Made by a program: the position numbers and the translations under genes
The notes under the pieces: generated by a model
The model's database searches: none
The model's input: the letters and a program-made list of their open reading frames with translations, nothing else
What the model was told of the DNA's origin: nothing
Shown here: piece by piece, positions 16,576 to 25,315 of the stretch
How the letters are laid out: every line of letters starts with the position of its first letter
Position numbering within the stretch: position 1 is the first letter of the stretch
Source: an uncultured Clostridia bacterium
Lineage (GTDB): Bacteria; Bacillota; Clostridia; Christensenellales; Borkfalkiaceae
Direction of reading: 5' to 3'
Length of the DNA: 32,657 bases
Assembly (NCBI GenBank): GCA_947629695.1
Contig: CANREQ010000007.1
Span: 1-32,657 of the forward strand

Positions 16576-17343
16576 TCAGGACAAGAAATATCTCAAAAGC
16601 ACGCCCCCGACCAACAATGCGAGCGCAACCGCCGCAACGCACGCGATGACAATTACGCGCTTTTTGTCCTGCTTGGGCTCTTCCCCTTCACCCTTTTCAA
16701 CGGGCGAAAGGCGGCTCCCCAGCCTGTTTATAAGCCGCGAGACGTGCTTGTAAACGGGCAACGTAACGGCTATCGCGATGAGGCACCTCATTGCGTTGAA
16801 GGGCAAAACCGAGCACCACAGATAGAATGTGAAAAAGGTTTCCACCGTGCAACCCACGCCGAATATCGCCTGCATCGTGCCGACGAGGGGCTCCCAGCTG
16901 CCGTGGAAGAAGAGTTGCTTGTAGAAGGGAACGAGCACCAGCCAATTCGCAAGCACGCTCAACGCCACAGAGCAAACCGTTCCCAAACCCATCGCCGCGA
17001 GCGCGCCCTTGAAAGTACGGCGTTTTTCATAGACGATGCCCGCCGGCACGACAAACGCCAATCCCACCAAAAGATCGGCAAGTTCCCCGACGAATACGGT
17101 GGACGTCCCCTTGATTATCAGCTTGATGAGCACCTTCACAAACACGATTATCCCGCCCGAAAGCGGGCCGAGCGCGAACGTGCCTATCAGCGCGGGGATA
17201 TCAGAAAAGTTCAGCTCCAGCCACGAGGGAAAGGCCGCCGCTATCGGGAAGCCGAAAGCATACAGCACGCCCGCGAGGGTGGAGAACATGGCAATCACCG
17301 CGATACGCGTAGCCGAAAAGTAATTCTTGTTGGCTTTTTCCAT
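16576..17343 (-). CDS. ribU: ECF riboflavin transporter S component
   Basis: LELNFSDIPALIGTFALGPLSGG, hydrophobic S-component; preceded by FMN riboswitch. Start at MEKANKNYF with SD AAAGGGAG. Confidence 0.92.
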   Translation of the reverse strand: MEKANKNYFSATRIAVIAMFSTLAGVLYAFGFPIAAAFPSWLELNFSDIPALIGTFALGPLSGGIIVFVKVLIKLIIKGTSTVFVGELADLLVGLAFVVPAGIVYEKRRTFKGALAAMGLGTVCSVALSVLANWLVLVPFYKQLFFHGSWEPLVGTMQAIFGVGCTVETFFTFYLWCSVLPFNAMRCLIAIAVTLPVYKHVSRLINRLGSRLSPVEKGEGEEPKQDKKRVIVIACVAAVALALLVGGVLLRYFLS

Positions 17344-17372
17344 AAAAACTCCCTTTAAAGATATTCCCCGGA

Positions 17373-17402
17373 AAACAAAAACTCCCCGCAAATTGGGGAG
17401 CC
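17373..17402 (-). terminator. Riboswitch-controlled intrinsic terminator
   Basis: Minus strand CTCCCC-AATTTGC-GGGGAG-TTTTTGTTTT between riboswitch and ribU. Confidence 0.85.
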
Positions 17403-17435
17403 TGTCTTTTTTGAAACGTGCGCAAAATACGCAGT

Positions 17436-17554
17436 CATTCTTTTATCATCCGGACTATACCGTCGGCCGCGGAATTTCGCCGCGTCGGGAGGGCATGCGC
17501 CCTCTTAGTGGACTGTAACCACCGGTGGGGAATTGCACCCCGCCCCAAAGAATA
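17436..17554 (-). ncRNA. FMN riboswitch (RFN element)
   Basis: Minus strand GGGGCGGGGTGCAATTCCCCACCGGTGGT..AGTCCACTAAG..GCGAAATTCCGCGGCCGACGGTATAGTCCGGATGATAAAAGAATGA matches the RFN consensus. Confidence 0.97.
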
Positions 17555-17692
17555 ACTTTATTTATTTTTCTACATTATATATTTTGCCTGCGCATATGTC
17601 AAGCGCACGAAGCAAATTATTTCCCGGAACATCCGGTTGACTGAACGGATCCGCCCGGAATTTTACCCCCCCCTGCGGCAAAGCGCGGGGCG

Positions 17693-18622
17693 TTATGGTC
17701 TGAAAATATCCAGCTGTACGGGCAATCCGCCCGATATATCCGCGCAAGGCGGCGCGCCGAGAGCGATAAGACGGGGTACGCCCTCCGGGTCGAGCGGCAA
17801 CGCCCGTCCGCTCTCTATATAATCGGCGTTGAGGCCGAACAATTTCTCGCCCGCGTCTCCTTGGGAAAACATTGCGTAGCGCGGCAGGGAGAGTTTGCCC
17901 GCATACTCCATTGCGTGCCGCGATCCGCTTCCCCCTCGCCCGACGGAAAAGCTGGCGATAAGCGCCACGGCCTTAGAAAAGAGCGCCTGCAATCTGTCGC
18001 GCTGGATAAATCTTGTCACGGCCTCCCGCTTGCTTTCCGCCTCGTCTATGTATTCCGTCACGAGCAATCCGCCGCCGCACGCGATTTTTTCCGCCTGTCC
18101 GCGGTTGCATGCGGGGTAGATGTTCGAAAGCGGCCCGGGGAGAATAGCCACCGTCTTGCCGCCCGCATCCAGACAGGTTGAGTGCGCGCGGCTGTCGCAA
18201 CCTATCGCGAGGCCGCTGACAATATTCATGCCCCCTCCCGTAAGCGCGGCCACTATCTCTTCCTCGCGCTCCTCGATTTCCGGCGTGGGCGAGGTGGTGC
18301 CTATGACCGCCACGTTGTCCGCGGCGTCTTTTATGAGCGCTATGTCGCCGCGATAGAAAAGTATAAAGGGAATATCCCCCCGCGCACGCGCGTTAATCGA
18401 AGGGAAGTCGCCGTCGAACGCGCAAGTCACGTTGATTTCCGTTGGATAATCCAACAGTCTGTTTTTTTCCCTTTCCAGCCTTTCGGGGACGTTCCCGTCC
18501 TCACCGAGGGCGCGCATGACGTCCTCCGGCGTGCGGCACAGCCGCCAGAACTGCGAGGCGAAGCGTATATGGCGCGACGTGCAGAGAGCCATTACATATA
18601 GCGATATTTCGGAAAATTTCAT
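17693..18622 (-). CDS. DprA/Smf-family protein (second copy)
   Basis: VAVIGTTSPTP, MNIVSGLAIGCDSRAHSTCLDAGGKTVAILPGPLSNIYPACNRG, VGRGGSGSRHAMEYAGKL: DprA-type Rossmann fold. Confidence 0.8.
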   Translation of the reverse strand: MKFSEISLYVMALCTSRHIRFASQFWRLCRTPEDVMRALGEDGNVPERLEREKNRLLDYPTEINVTCAFDGDFPSINARARGDIPFILFYRGDIALIKDAADNVAVIGTTSPTPEIEEREEEIVAALTGGGMNIVSGLAIGCDSRAHSTCLDAGGKTVAILPGPLSNIYPACNRGQAEKIACGGGLLVTEYIDEAESKREAVTRFIQRDRLQALFSKAVALIASFSVGRGGSGSRHAMEYAGKLSLPRYAMFSQGDAGEKLFGLNADYIESGRALPLDPEGVPRLIALGAPPCADISGGLPVQLDIFRP

Positions 18623-18745
18623 AACTCACACCCCGCCCAAAAAGCGCAAAATATTTGCCGCAAAGGGAAATTTTTTGCGGCAGACCCCGCAATATGCCCC
18701 CGCCAACGCGCAAAATCCAAAAAATAAGCGCGCGGGAAAGCATAG

Positions 18746-18772
18746 AAAAACCCCGCACCGGTCAATGCGGGG
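18746..18772 (-). terminator. Terminator after degV
   Basis: Minus strand CCCCGCA...TGCGGGG-TTTTT. Confidence 0.8.
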
Positions 18773-18778
18773 GAAATC

Positions 18779-19627
18779 TTATTTGCTTATAAACAACACG
18801 CCCAACGTGTTCCTGCCGCAGTGGCTGGTGACTATACTGCCCGCCACCGTCTCTATCACCTCATCGAAAACGAAGGTCTCCGCAACGCACTTTTTCGCGA
18901 GGTCCACCAGCTCCTTATCCGCAGTGCTGTGGGTTATGAAACAGCGCGTTTTATCGTAATCGGGGAAGCTCTCCTTCAAGTCCGCGATATAATTTTTTAT
19001 GCACCTTTCCATGTTGCCCATATACTTCTTTTTGGCTATGAGCTGGCCCTCCGCGTTTTCCGAGATCATGGGGTGAAGCTTCAACACCTTTGCCCCTATC
19101 AGCGCGGCGAGGGAACACCTGCCGCCCTTGTGAAGATAATCAAGCGCGTCGGGCACAAACGACGTGTTGACGAGGGGACGGAGCGCGTTTACCTTCTTTA
19201 CTATCTCATCCGCGGCCATGCCCTCCGAGGCGAAATCGCACACCTTGAGCACGAGCAACCCCTGCCCTGTGGAGAGCGCGTGGCTGTCTATAACCTTTAC
19301 CTTACCGCCGAACTTTTCCGCCGCCTTGCAAGCCGCGTTGTGCGACGACGACGCGAGCGAGGAAATGTTGACGTGTATGAGGAAATCGAAGCCCTCTATA
19401 TTCTTTTTGAAGAACTCTTCGTATTCGTCCGCGCTTCCCGCCGCCGTCTTGGGAAGCTCCCCAGTCTTTGCGACGTAATCGAAAATGTCCTGCGGGACGA
19501 TGTCCGTACCGTCCTTGTAAAACTTTTCGCCGAGGACGACTGAAAGGGGGAAAATGCCTATATTGTATTTTGCGACGAGCTCATCGCCCAAATCGCAGGT
19601 GGAATCGGAAGTAACCTTGATTTTCAT
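18779..19627 (-). CDS. DegV-family fatty-acid-binding protein
   Basis: IKVTSDSTCDLGDELVAKYNIGIFPLSVVLGEKFYKDGTDI; SSLASSSHNAA; start at MKIKVTSD. Confidence 0.92.
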   Translation of the reverse strand: MKIKVTSDSTCDLGDELVAKYNIGIFPLSVVLGEKFYKDGTDIVPQDIFDYVAKTGELPKTAAGSADEYEEFFKKNIEGFDFLIHVNISSLASSSHNAACKAAEKFGGKVKVIDSHALSTGQGLLVLKVCDFASEGMAADEIVKKVNALRPLVNTSFVPDALDYLHKGGRCSLAALIGAKVLKLHPMISENAEGQLIAKKKYMGNMERCIKNYIADLKESFPDYDKTRCFITHSTADKELVDLAKKCVAETFVFDEVIETVAGSIVTSHCGRNTLGVLFISK

Positions 19628-19691
19628 AAAATCACCTCTTTTATATGATTTTACCATACATCGGGAGATTTTACAAATGATTACGCCAACT

Positions 19692-20153
19692 TTACTCCAA
19701 ATTATCTTCCTCCCGGCCCGAAACGCCCGATTTTGCCTTTATTACGGAGAACACGACGCCCAAGGCCGCGTCGATGAACGAGGCTACGAGGAACACTATC
19801 CACGACGGGTGCCATATCCCCCAAACGCAACCTACGGTGACGTAGATCACAGCCGCAAGCAGCATCACCGCAAAGCTCAAAGCGTGCTACAACGCGTCGT
19901 AATATTTTGCCTTTTTGTGCGCCTCTCCTCTCGTTGCGCCCGCGCCGCCCTGCCCGACGTCTCCTCGCAAAAGGCTATCCAGATTCACGCCGAACATATC
20001 GCACAGCGCGATAAGCTTCTCCGTCTCTGGGAAGGCCTCGCCCGTCTCCCACTTGGATACGGACTGACGGGATACGTCGAGCTTTTCCGCAAGCTCTTCC
20101 TGCGTCAGGCCGTCGCGCTTCCTAAGATACTGCATGTTTTCCGCAAATGACAT
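19692..20153 (-). CDS. XRE-family regulator with C-terminal membrane domain, interrupted by in-frame TAG at 19887-19889
   Basis: HTH 'YLRKRDGLTQEELAEKLDVSRQSVSKWETGEAFPETEKLIALCDMFGVNLDSLLRGD' ...KYYDAL-[TAG]-HALSFAVMLLAAVIYVTVGCVWGIWHPSWIVFLVASFIDAALGVVFSVI, same frame, TAA stop. Confidence 0.75.
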
Positions 20154-20251
20154 ACTCTACCTCCTTTCATTGCCCCTTGATTTTACCGCGCGCCGGAAAA
20201 GAAAACCACCCATTTTGGCTTGCTTTTGCGCAACTTTGGGTTGCGAAGGGC

Positions 20252-20283
20252 AAAAAGGGGCGGATCTCTGCCGAAATCCGCCC
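20252..20283 (-). terminator. Terminator after glyA
   Basis: Minus strand GGGCGGAT...ATCCGCCC-CTTTTT. Confidence 0.75.
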
Positions 20284-20295
20284 AAAAAGACTAAT

Positions 20296-21546
20296 TTACC
20301 GCACGCAGTCCGCATACAGGGGGAAGCGGGCGCAGAGCGCAGCCACCTCCTCCTTCACATAGCCGAACGCGTCCTCTTTTTCGTCTATTATCTTTGCGAT
20401 GAGGCGGGCGATGAGCCTTGCCTCTTCCTCCTTCATTCCCCTGCTTGTCATCGCGGGTGTGCCTATCCTTATACCGCTCGTGACGAAGGGCTTTTGCGTA
20501 TCGAAGGGTATTGCGTTTTTGTTTACGGTTATGTTGACCTCATCCAGCATTTTCTCAAGCTCCTTGCCCGTCATGCCCTTGTCCGTGAGGTCCAGCAAAA
20601 TGAGGTGATTGTCCGTGCCGCCGGATACCATCTTCACGCCTTGCTTATCAAACTCCCCGGCCATAGCCGCCGCGTTTTTGACTATCTGCTTCTGATAATC
20701 CTTGAACTCCGGGGAAAGCGCTTCCTTAAAAGCCACCGCCTTTGCCGCGATTATGTGCATTAAGGGGCCGCCCTGTACGCCCGGGAACACCGCTTTATCT
20801 ATAATTTTGCCGTACTCTTCCCTGCACATTATGACTCCGCCGCGGGGGCCGCGCAAAGTCTTGTGCGTAGTCGTCGTCACAAAGTCGGCATAGGGCACGG
20901 GCGAGGGGTGCTCCCCCGCCGCGACGAGGCCAGCGATATGGGCTATATCCACCATCATATACGCGCCCACCTTGTCGCAAATTTCCCTTATGCGCTTGAA
21001 ATCTATAACGCGGGGATATGCGCTCGCGCCCGAAACTATCATCTTGGGCTTACACGCGAGGGCGATTTTCTCCATCTCGTCATAGTCGATGAGCTGTGTA
21101 TCTTCACGCACGCCGTAGGGCACGATATTGAAGTACTTGCCCGAGATATTGACGGGCGAGCCGTGGGAAAGATGTCCGCCGTGGGCGAGATTCATGCCCA
21201 TCACAGTGTCGCCCGGCTGCAATACGGCGAAGAACACCGCGAGGTTCGCGCTCGCGCCCGAATGGGGCTGGACGTTGCAGTACTCGCACCCGAAGAGCTG
21301 TTTTACCCGCTCTCTCGCCAGATCCTCGGCGATATCGACGAATTGACAGCCGCCGTAGTACCTGTGCGCGGGATAGCCCTCGGCATATTTGTTGGTGAGG
21401 TGGCTCCCGGCCGCCGCCATGACCGCCGGCGACACGAAATTTTCGCTGGCGATAAGCTCTATATTGCCCTGCTGGCGTTTAAGCTCCAGCCGCAATGCTT
21501 CGGCTATTTCGGGGTCGGTCTGTTCAATAAGAGAAATATCAATCAT
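20296..21546 (-). CDS. glyA: Serine hydroxymethyltransferase
   Basis: [46 protein letters not shown]. Confidence 0.97.
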   Translation of the reverse strand: MIDISLIEQTDPEIAEALRLELKRQQGNIELIASENFVSPAVMAAAGSHLTNKYAEGYPAHRYYGGCQFVDIAEDLARERVKQLFGCEYCNVQPHSGASANLAVFFAVLQPGDTVMGMNLAHGGHLSHGSPVNISGKYFNIVPYGVREDTQLIDYDEMEKIALACKPKMIVSGASAYPRVIDFKRIREICDKVGAYMMVDIAHIAGLVAAGEHPSPVPYADFVTTTTHKTLRGPRGGVIMCREEYGKIIDKAVFPGVQGGPLMHIIAAKAVAFKEALSPEFKDYQKQIVKNAAAMAGEFDKQGVKMVSGGTDNHLILLDLTDKGMTGKELEKMLDEVNITVNKNAIPFDTQKPFVTSGIRIGTPAMTSRGMKEEEARLIARLIAKIIDEKEDAFGYVKEEVAALCARFPLYADCVR

Positions 21547-21635
21547 AATGCGCTCCGTTTATAATAATTTTAATCTATTTTAGCACACTTTCCGCCCATA
21601 TTCAAGGCTTTGGGGGAGAAATTATCCTGCTTTGG

Positions 21636-21679
21636 AAAAATAAGCGCGGCGGAGGGAAACTTTTCCCTCCGCCGCGCTT
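21636..21679 (-). terminator. Terminator after trxA
   Basis: 17-bp perfect stem AAGCGCGGCGGAGGGAA/TTCCCTCCGCCGCGCTT, then minus-strand ATTTTT. Confidence 0.85.
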
Positions 21680-21692
21680 GACGGCCTGTTTT

Positions 21693-22007
21693 TTACAGCG
21701 ACTTGCCGAAAAACTCTTCGGCTTCGCTCTGCGGCATAAAGCCGAGAGATTTGTCCGCCATTTCCCCGCCTTTGAATACCCCCACGAGCGGTATGCTCAT
21801 TATCCCGTACCTCGCCGCGAGGGGGAAATTTTCGTCTATGTTCACCTTGACGAAGACCGCCTTGTCCGCGAAAATTTCACTGCACTTGTCCATCACGGGC
21901 GAAAGCATCTTGCACGGCCCGCACCAATCGGCAAAGAAATCGCACACGACGGTCTTTTCGCCCTTCAACAATTCGTCAAACCTTTCGGCGTCTATCTTTT
22001 CAACCAT
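21693..22007 (-). CDS. trxA: Thioredoxin
   Basis: CDFFADWCGPCKMLSPVMD, YGIMSIPLVGVFKGGE. Confidence 0.9.
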   Translation of the reverse strand: MVEKIDAERFDELLKGEKTVVCDFFADWCGPCKMLSPVMDKCSEIFADKAVFVKVNIDENFPLAARYGIMSIPLVGVFKGGEMADKSLGFMPQSEAEEFFGKSL

Positions 22008-22042
22008 AACAGCCTCCCTTATCCTACGCTATTTATTATCCC

Positions 22043-23284
22043 TCAGATAGGAGGGAATATTCCCGACCCGACCTGTTCGCTCTCGCCCGTGGACATACGC
22101 TTTATCGCGCACTCCCCGTTTGCGAGCTCGTTTTCCCCGATGACGGCGACGTACTTCGCGCCTATCTTGTCGGCGAATTTCAGCTGTGCCTTGACGGAGC
22201 GCGCCATCTTGTCGCACTCGGCGCATATGCCCTGCGCCCTCAGCTCCCCGGCTATGCGGAAAGCCTTCAAGCGGGAGGCCTCGTCCATGCCGGCGATATA
22301 AATATCCGGCGTTCCCGCGGGCGGAATCTCAATGCCCGTGTTTTCCATTAAGAGCAACAGCCTTTCAAGCCCCGCGGCAAAGCCTATCGCGGGCGTTTTC
22401 GCGCCGCCGAGCTCCTCTATGAGGTTATCGTATCTGCCCCCTCCGCACACCGTTCCCTGCGCGCCTATGGAGGTGGAGACAAACTCGAAAACCGTGCGCG
22501 TGTAATAGTCCAAACCCCGTACTATGTCGGGATTAACGGTGTATTTTATGCCGAGAGCGCCCAAAAGCGACTTGACCTTTTCAAAGTGCGCGCGGCAGTC
22601 GGGGCAGAGGTGGTCCAATATCTTGGGCGCGCCGGCGCAAATTGCCTTGCAGGCCTCTTCCTTGCAATCGAGCATTCTGAGCGGGTTCTTATCGAACCTT
22701 TCTTTGCAGGTGGGGCACATCTCTCCCAAGCGGGGCGCGAAATACTCTTTAAGCGCCTTGTTGTACTCCGCGCGGCAGCTTCCGCAGCCTATGGAATTTA
22801 TCTCCAGCGCGACGTCCTTTATGCCCAGCCTGTCCAAAAAGAGCGAGGCGGCCGAAATAACTTCCGCGTCCGCTTCGGGCTCCGCGGAGCCGAAAACCTC
22901 TATTCCGAATTGGTGGAACTCCCTCAGCCTGCCCGCCTGCGGCCTCTCGTAGCGGTAGCACGGCGCAATGTAAAAGGCCTTGAGCGGCAACGGTGAGTTC
23001 GCCAGCCCGTTTTCTATGAACAGCCGCACCGCGCCCGCCGTGCCCTCCGGCTTTAAAGTAACGGACCTGCCGCCCTTGTCCTCGAAGGTGTACATCTCCT
23101 TGGTCACGACGTCCGTCGTCTCGCCCACGCCGCGGGCAAAAAGTTCCGTATGCTCGAACACGGGCGTGCGTATCTCCTTTATGTTAAACTCCCGCGCAAT
23201 TCCTCGCGCGGCGTTTTCCACATATTGCCATTTATATGAGTCCTGCGGGAGCACATCTTTCGTGCCCTTGGGTACGCTTATCAT
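22043..23284 (-). CDS. hisS: Histidyl-tRNA synthetase
   Basis: PKGTKDVLPQDSYKW, TLKPEGTAGAVRLFIEN, CYRYERPQAGRLREFHQFGIEVFG, VRGLDYYTRTVFE. Confidence 0.97.
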   Translation of the reverse strand: MISVPKGTKDVLPQDSYKWQYVENAARGIAREFNIKEIRTPVFEHTELFARGVGETTDVVTKEMYTFEDKGGRSVTLKPEGTAGAVRLFIENGLANSPLPLKAFYIAPCYRYERPQAGRLREFHQFGIEVFGSAEPEADAEVISAASLFLDRLGIKDVALEINSIGCGSCRAEYNKALKEYFAPRLGEMCPTCKERFDKNPLRMLDCKEEACKAICAGAPKILDHLCPDCRAHFEKVKSLLGALGIKYTVNPDIVRGLDYYTRTVFEFVSTSIGAQGTVCGGGRYDNLIEELGGAKTPAIGFAAGLERLLLLMENTGIEIPPAGTPDIYIAGMDEASRLKAFRIAGELRAQGICAECDKMARSVKAQLKFADKIGAKYVAVIGENELANGECAIKRMSTGESEQVGSGIFPPI

Positions 23285-23299
23285 AAATTCCTCTGCCTT

Positions 23300-24610
23300 T
23301 TACAGTATATATTTTCTCATGTCGCGGTTTGCGGTGAAGTTCTTGAGGTGCTCGTCCACATACGCGGCGTTGACTTCCACGGGTATGACGGGATAATCGT
23401 TGCCGCCGGCCTCGTAGGATATGTCCCCGAGGAGGTATTCCATTACGGTGTGGAGCCTGCGCGCGCCTATGTCCTCCGACGTGTTGTTCATATCCACCGA
23501 TATTTCGGCGATGCGCTCTATCGCGTCGGGGGTGAAGTGCAAATCTATGTTGTCCACGCCGAGAAGCGCGGCGTATTGCATGGTTATGGCGTTTTGCGGC
23601 TGGGTGAGGATCTTGACGAAATCCTCCTTTTTGAGACTCTGCAATTCCACCTGTATGGGGAATCTGCCCTGAAGCTCGGGAATGAGGTCCTCCACCTTGG
23701 ATACGTGAAACGCGCCCGCCGCGATAAACAGAATGTAATCGGTGCGGATGGGGCCGTATTTGGTCATCACCGTGCACCCCTCTACTATCGGTAGAATGTC
23801 GCGCTGTACGCCCTCGCGCGAAACGTCCGCGCCCTGGTTGCCCTTGCCCGCTATCTTGTCTATTTCGTCTATGAAGATTATGCCGTCGTTTTCCGCGCGC
23901 CTTATCGCCTCGGTGTTTACCGCGTCGTTGTCTATGAGCTTATCCGCCTCTTCGGCAATTATGAGGTTTTTGGCCTCTTTGACGCTGAGACGGCGCTTTT
24001 TCTTCTTGTTTACGCCCAATCCGTTGAAGATAGAGCCTAAATCTATCGCCGCGCCCTGGCCGGGAGTAAGCTCCAGCGGCTTGGGGTTGTCCGCGACCTC
24101 TATCTCTATCATCGTATTGTCGTATTTGCCCTCGTGAATGGCGTCCACTATGTTCTGCTCGAACACTTCCTTGGAGAACTCTCCCCTCTCCTCTTTGAGA
24201 TTCTCGGCGAGAACTTTGGCTATCCTGCGCTCCGCAACGGCAGTTGCCCTGTAGCTCACTTCCTGCGTCTTTTCCTCTTTGACGAGGCGGATGGCGCAGT
24301 CCGCGAGGTCGCGCACCATCGACTCCACGTCGCGGCCGACGTAGCCCACCTCGGTGTACTTCGTCGCCTCCACCTTCAAAAACGGGGCCTTGACCAGCTT
24401 TGCGAGCCTCCTCGCGATCTCCGTCTTGCCCACGCCCGTGGGGCCCTTCATTATGATGTTTTTGGGCGTGACTTCGTCCTGAAGCTCGGGCGAAAGGCGG
24501 GAGCGGCGGTAGCGGTTGCGGAGGGCTATCGCCACGGCCTTTTTCGCCTCGTCCTGCCCGATTATATATTTATTCAATTCATGTACTATCTGTTTAGGCG
24601 TCATATCCAT
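23300..24610 (-). CDS. hslU: HslUV protease ATPase subunit
   Basis: IVHELNKYIIGQDEAKKAVAIALRNRYRR, GPTGVGKTEIARRLAKL, C-terminal MRKYIL. Confidence 0.97.
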   Translation of the reverse strand: MDMTPKQIVHELNKYIIGQDEAKKAVAIALRNRYRRSRLSPELQDEVTPKNIIMKGPTGVGKTEIARRLAKLVKAPFLKVEATKYTEVGYVGRDVESMVRDLADCAIRLVKEEKTQEVSYRATAVAERRIAKVLAENLKEERGEFSKEVFEQNIVDAIHEGKYDNTMIEIEVADNPKPLELTPGQGAAIDLGSIFNGLGVNKKKKRRLSVKEAKNLIIAEEADKLIDNDAVNTEAIRRAENDGIIFIDEIDKIAGKGNQGADVSREGVQRDILPIVEGCTVMTKYGPIRTDYILFIAAGAFHVSKVEDLIPELQGRFPIQVELQSLKKEDFVKILTQPQNAITMQYAALLGVDNIDLHFTPDAIERIAEISVDMNNTSEDIGARRLHTVMEYLLGDISYEAGGNDYPVIPVEVNAAYVDEHLKNFTANRDMRKYIL

Positions 24611-24644
24611 AATTAAATCTCCCCCGGCGCGAATGCCGTAAAGC

Positions 24645-25184
24645 TCAAATGCTCTCCACCTTTATATTGTCGTTGGTGAAAACGCATATCTCGCTCGCAA
24701 TTTTGAGGGCCTTGTATGCGATCTCTTCGGCCGGGTAATCGGTGTTCTGCACGAGCGCCCTCGCCGCCGCGAGCGCGTAGTTGCCGCCGCTTCCTATCGC
24801 CGCTATGCCGTCGTCGGGCTCTATCACCTCGCCCGTGCCGGAAACTATCAGCATGCTTTCGCCGTCCGCCACTATCATCATGGCCTCAAGCTTTCTGCCC
24901 ATTTTGTCGTCCCGCCACAGCTCCGCAAGTTCCACGGCGGAGCGCATCAGATTGCCCGAATATTTATTGAGCATGCCCTCGAATTTTTCGCTGAGGGAAA
25001 AGGCGTCCGAAACCGAACCCGCAAAGCCCAGGACGACTTTGCCGCCGAAAATGCGCCTTACCTTTGTCGCGCCGCTCTTGAAAATAACGCTCTCGCCCAT
25101 GGTGACCTGTCCGTCGCCCGCGATAGCCGTTTTGCCGTTCCTCTTTACTCCGCAAATGGTGGTTGCGTGAAATTCCACTGCCAT
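24645..25184 (-). CDS. hslV: HslUV protease peptidase subunit
   Basis: [29 protein letters not shown]; start at MAVEFHATT, adjacent hslU. Confidence 0.96.
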   Translation of the reverse strand: MAVEFHATTICGVKRNGKTAIAGDGQVTMGESVIFKSGATKVRRIFGGKVVLGFAGSVSDAFSLSEKFEGMLNKYSGNLMRSAVELAELWRDDKMGRKLEAMMIVADGESMLIVSGTGEVIEPDDGIAAIGSGGNYALAAARALVQNTDYPAEEIAYKALKIASEICVFTNDNIKVESI

Positions 25185-25315
25185 AATACGATCCCCTCGG
25201 CGCGCCGCATTTTTGCCCTTTGCGCGCCCTTTAAACCTTTTACGCACGCTTTTTTAAAGCGCCGCCGTTAAATATATAAACACTTTGCGCACGCATTTAA
25301 ACCGCACGCCGCCAT

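Noticed and set aside
17693-18622. Anti-phage defence island around the second DprA-like gene
   Set aside because: Neighbours are housekeeping or transport genes (degV, ribU); no nuclease or other defence gene nearby.
19692-20153. XRE regulator plus small membrane protein as a toxin-antitoxin pair
   Set aside because: The second ORF is in the same frame, separated by one TAG, lacks its own SD/ATG, and matches the usual C-terminal membrane domain of such regulators.
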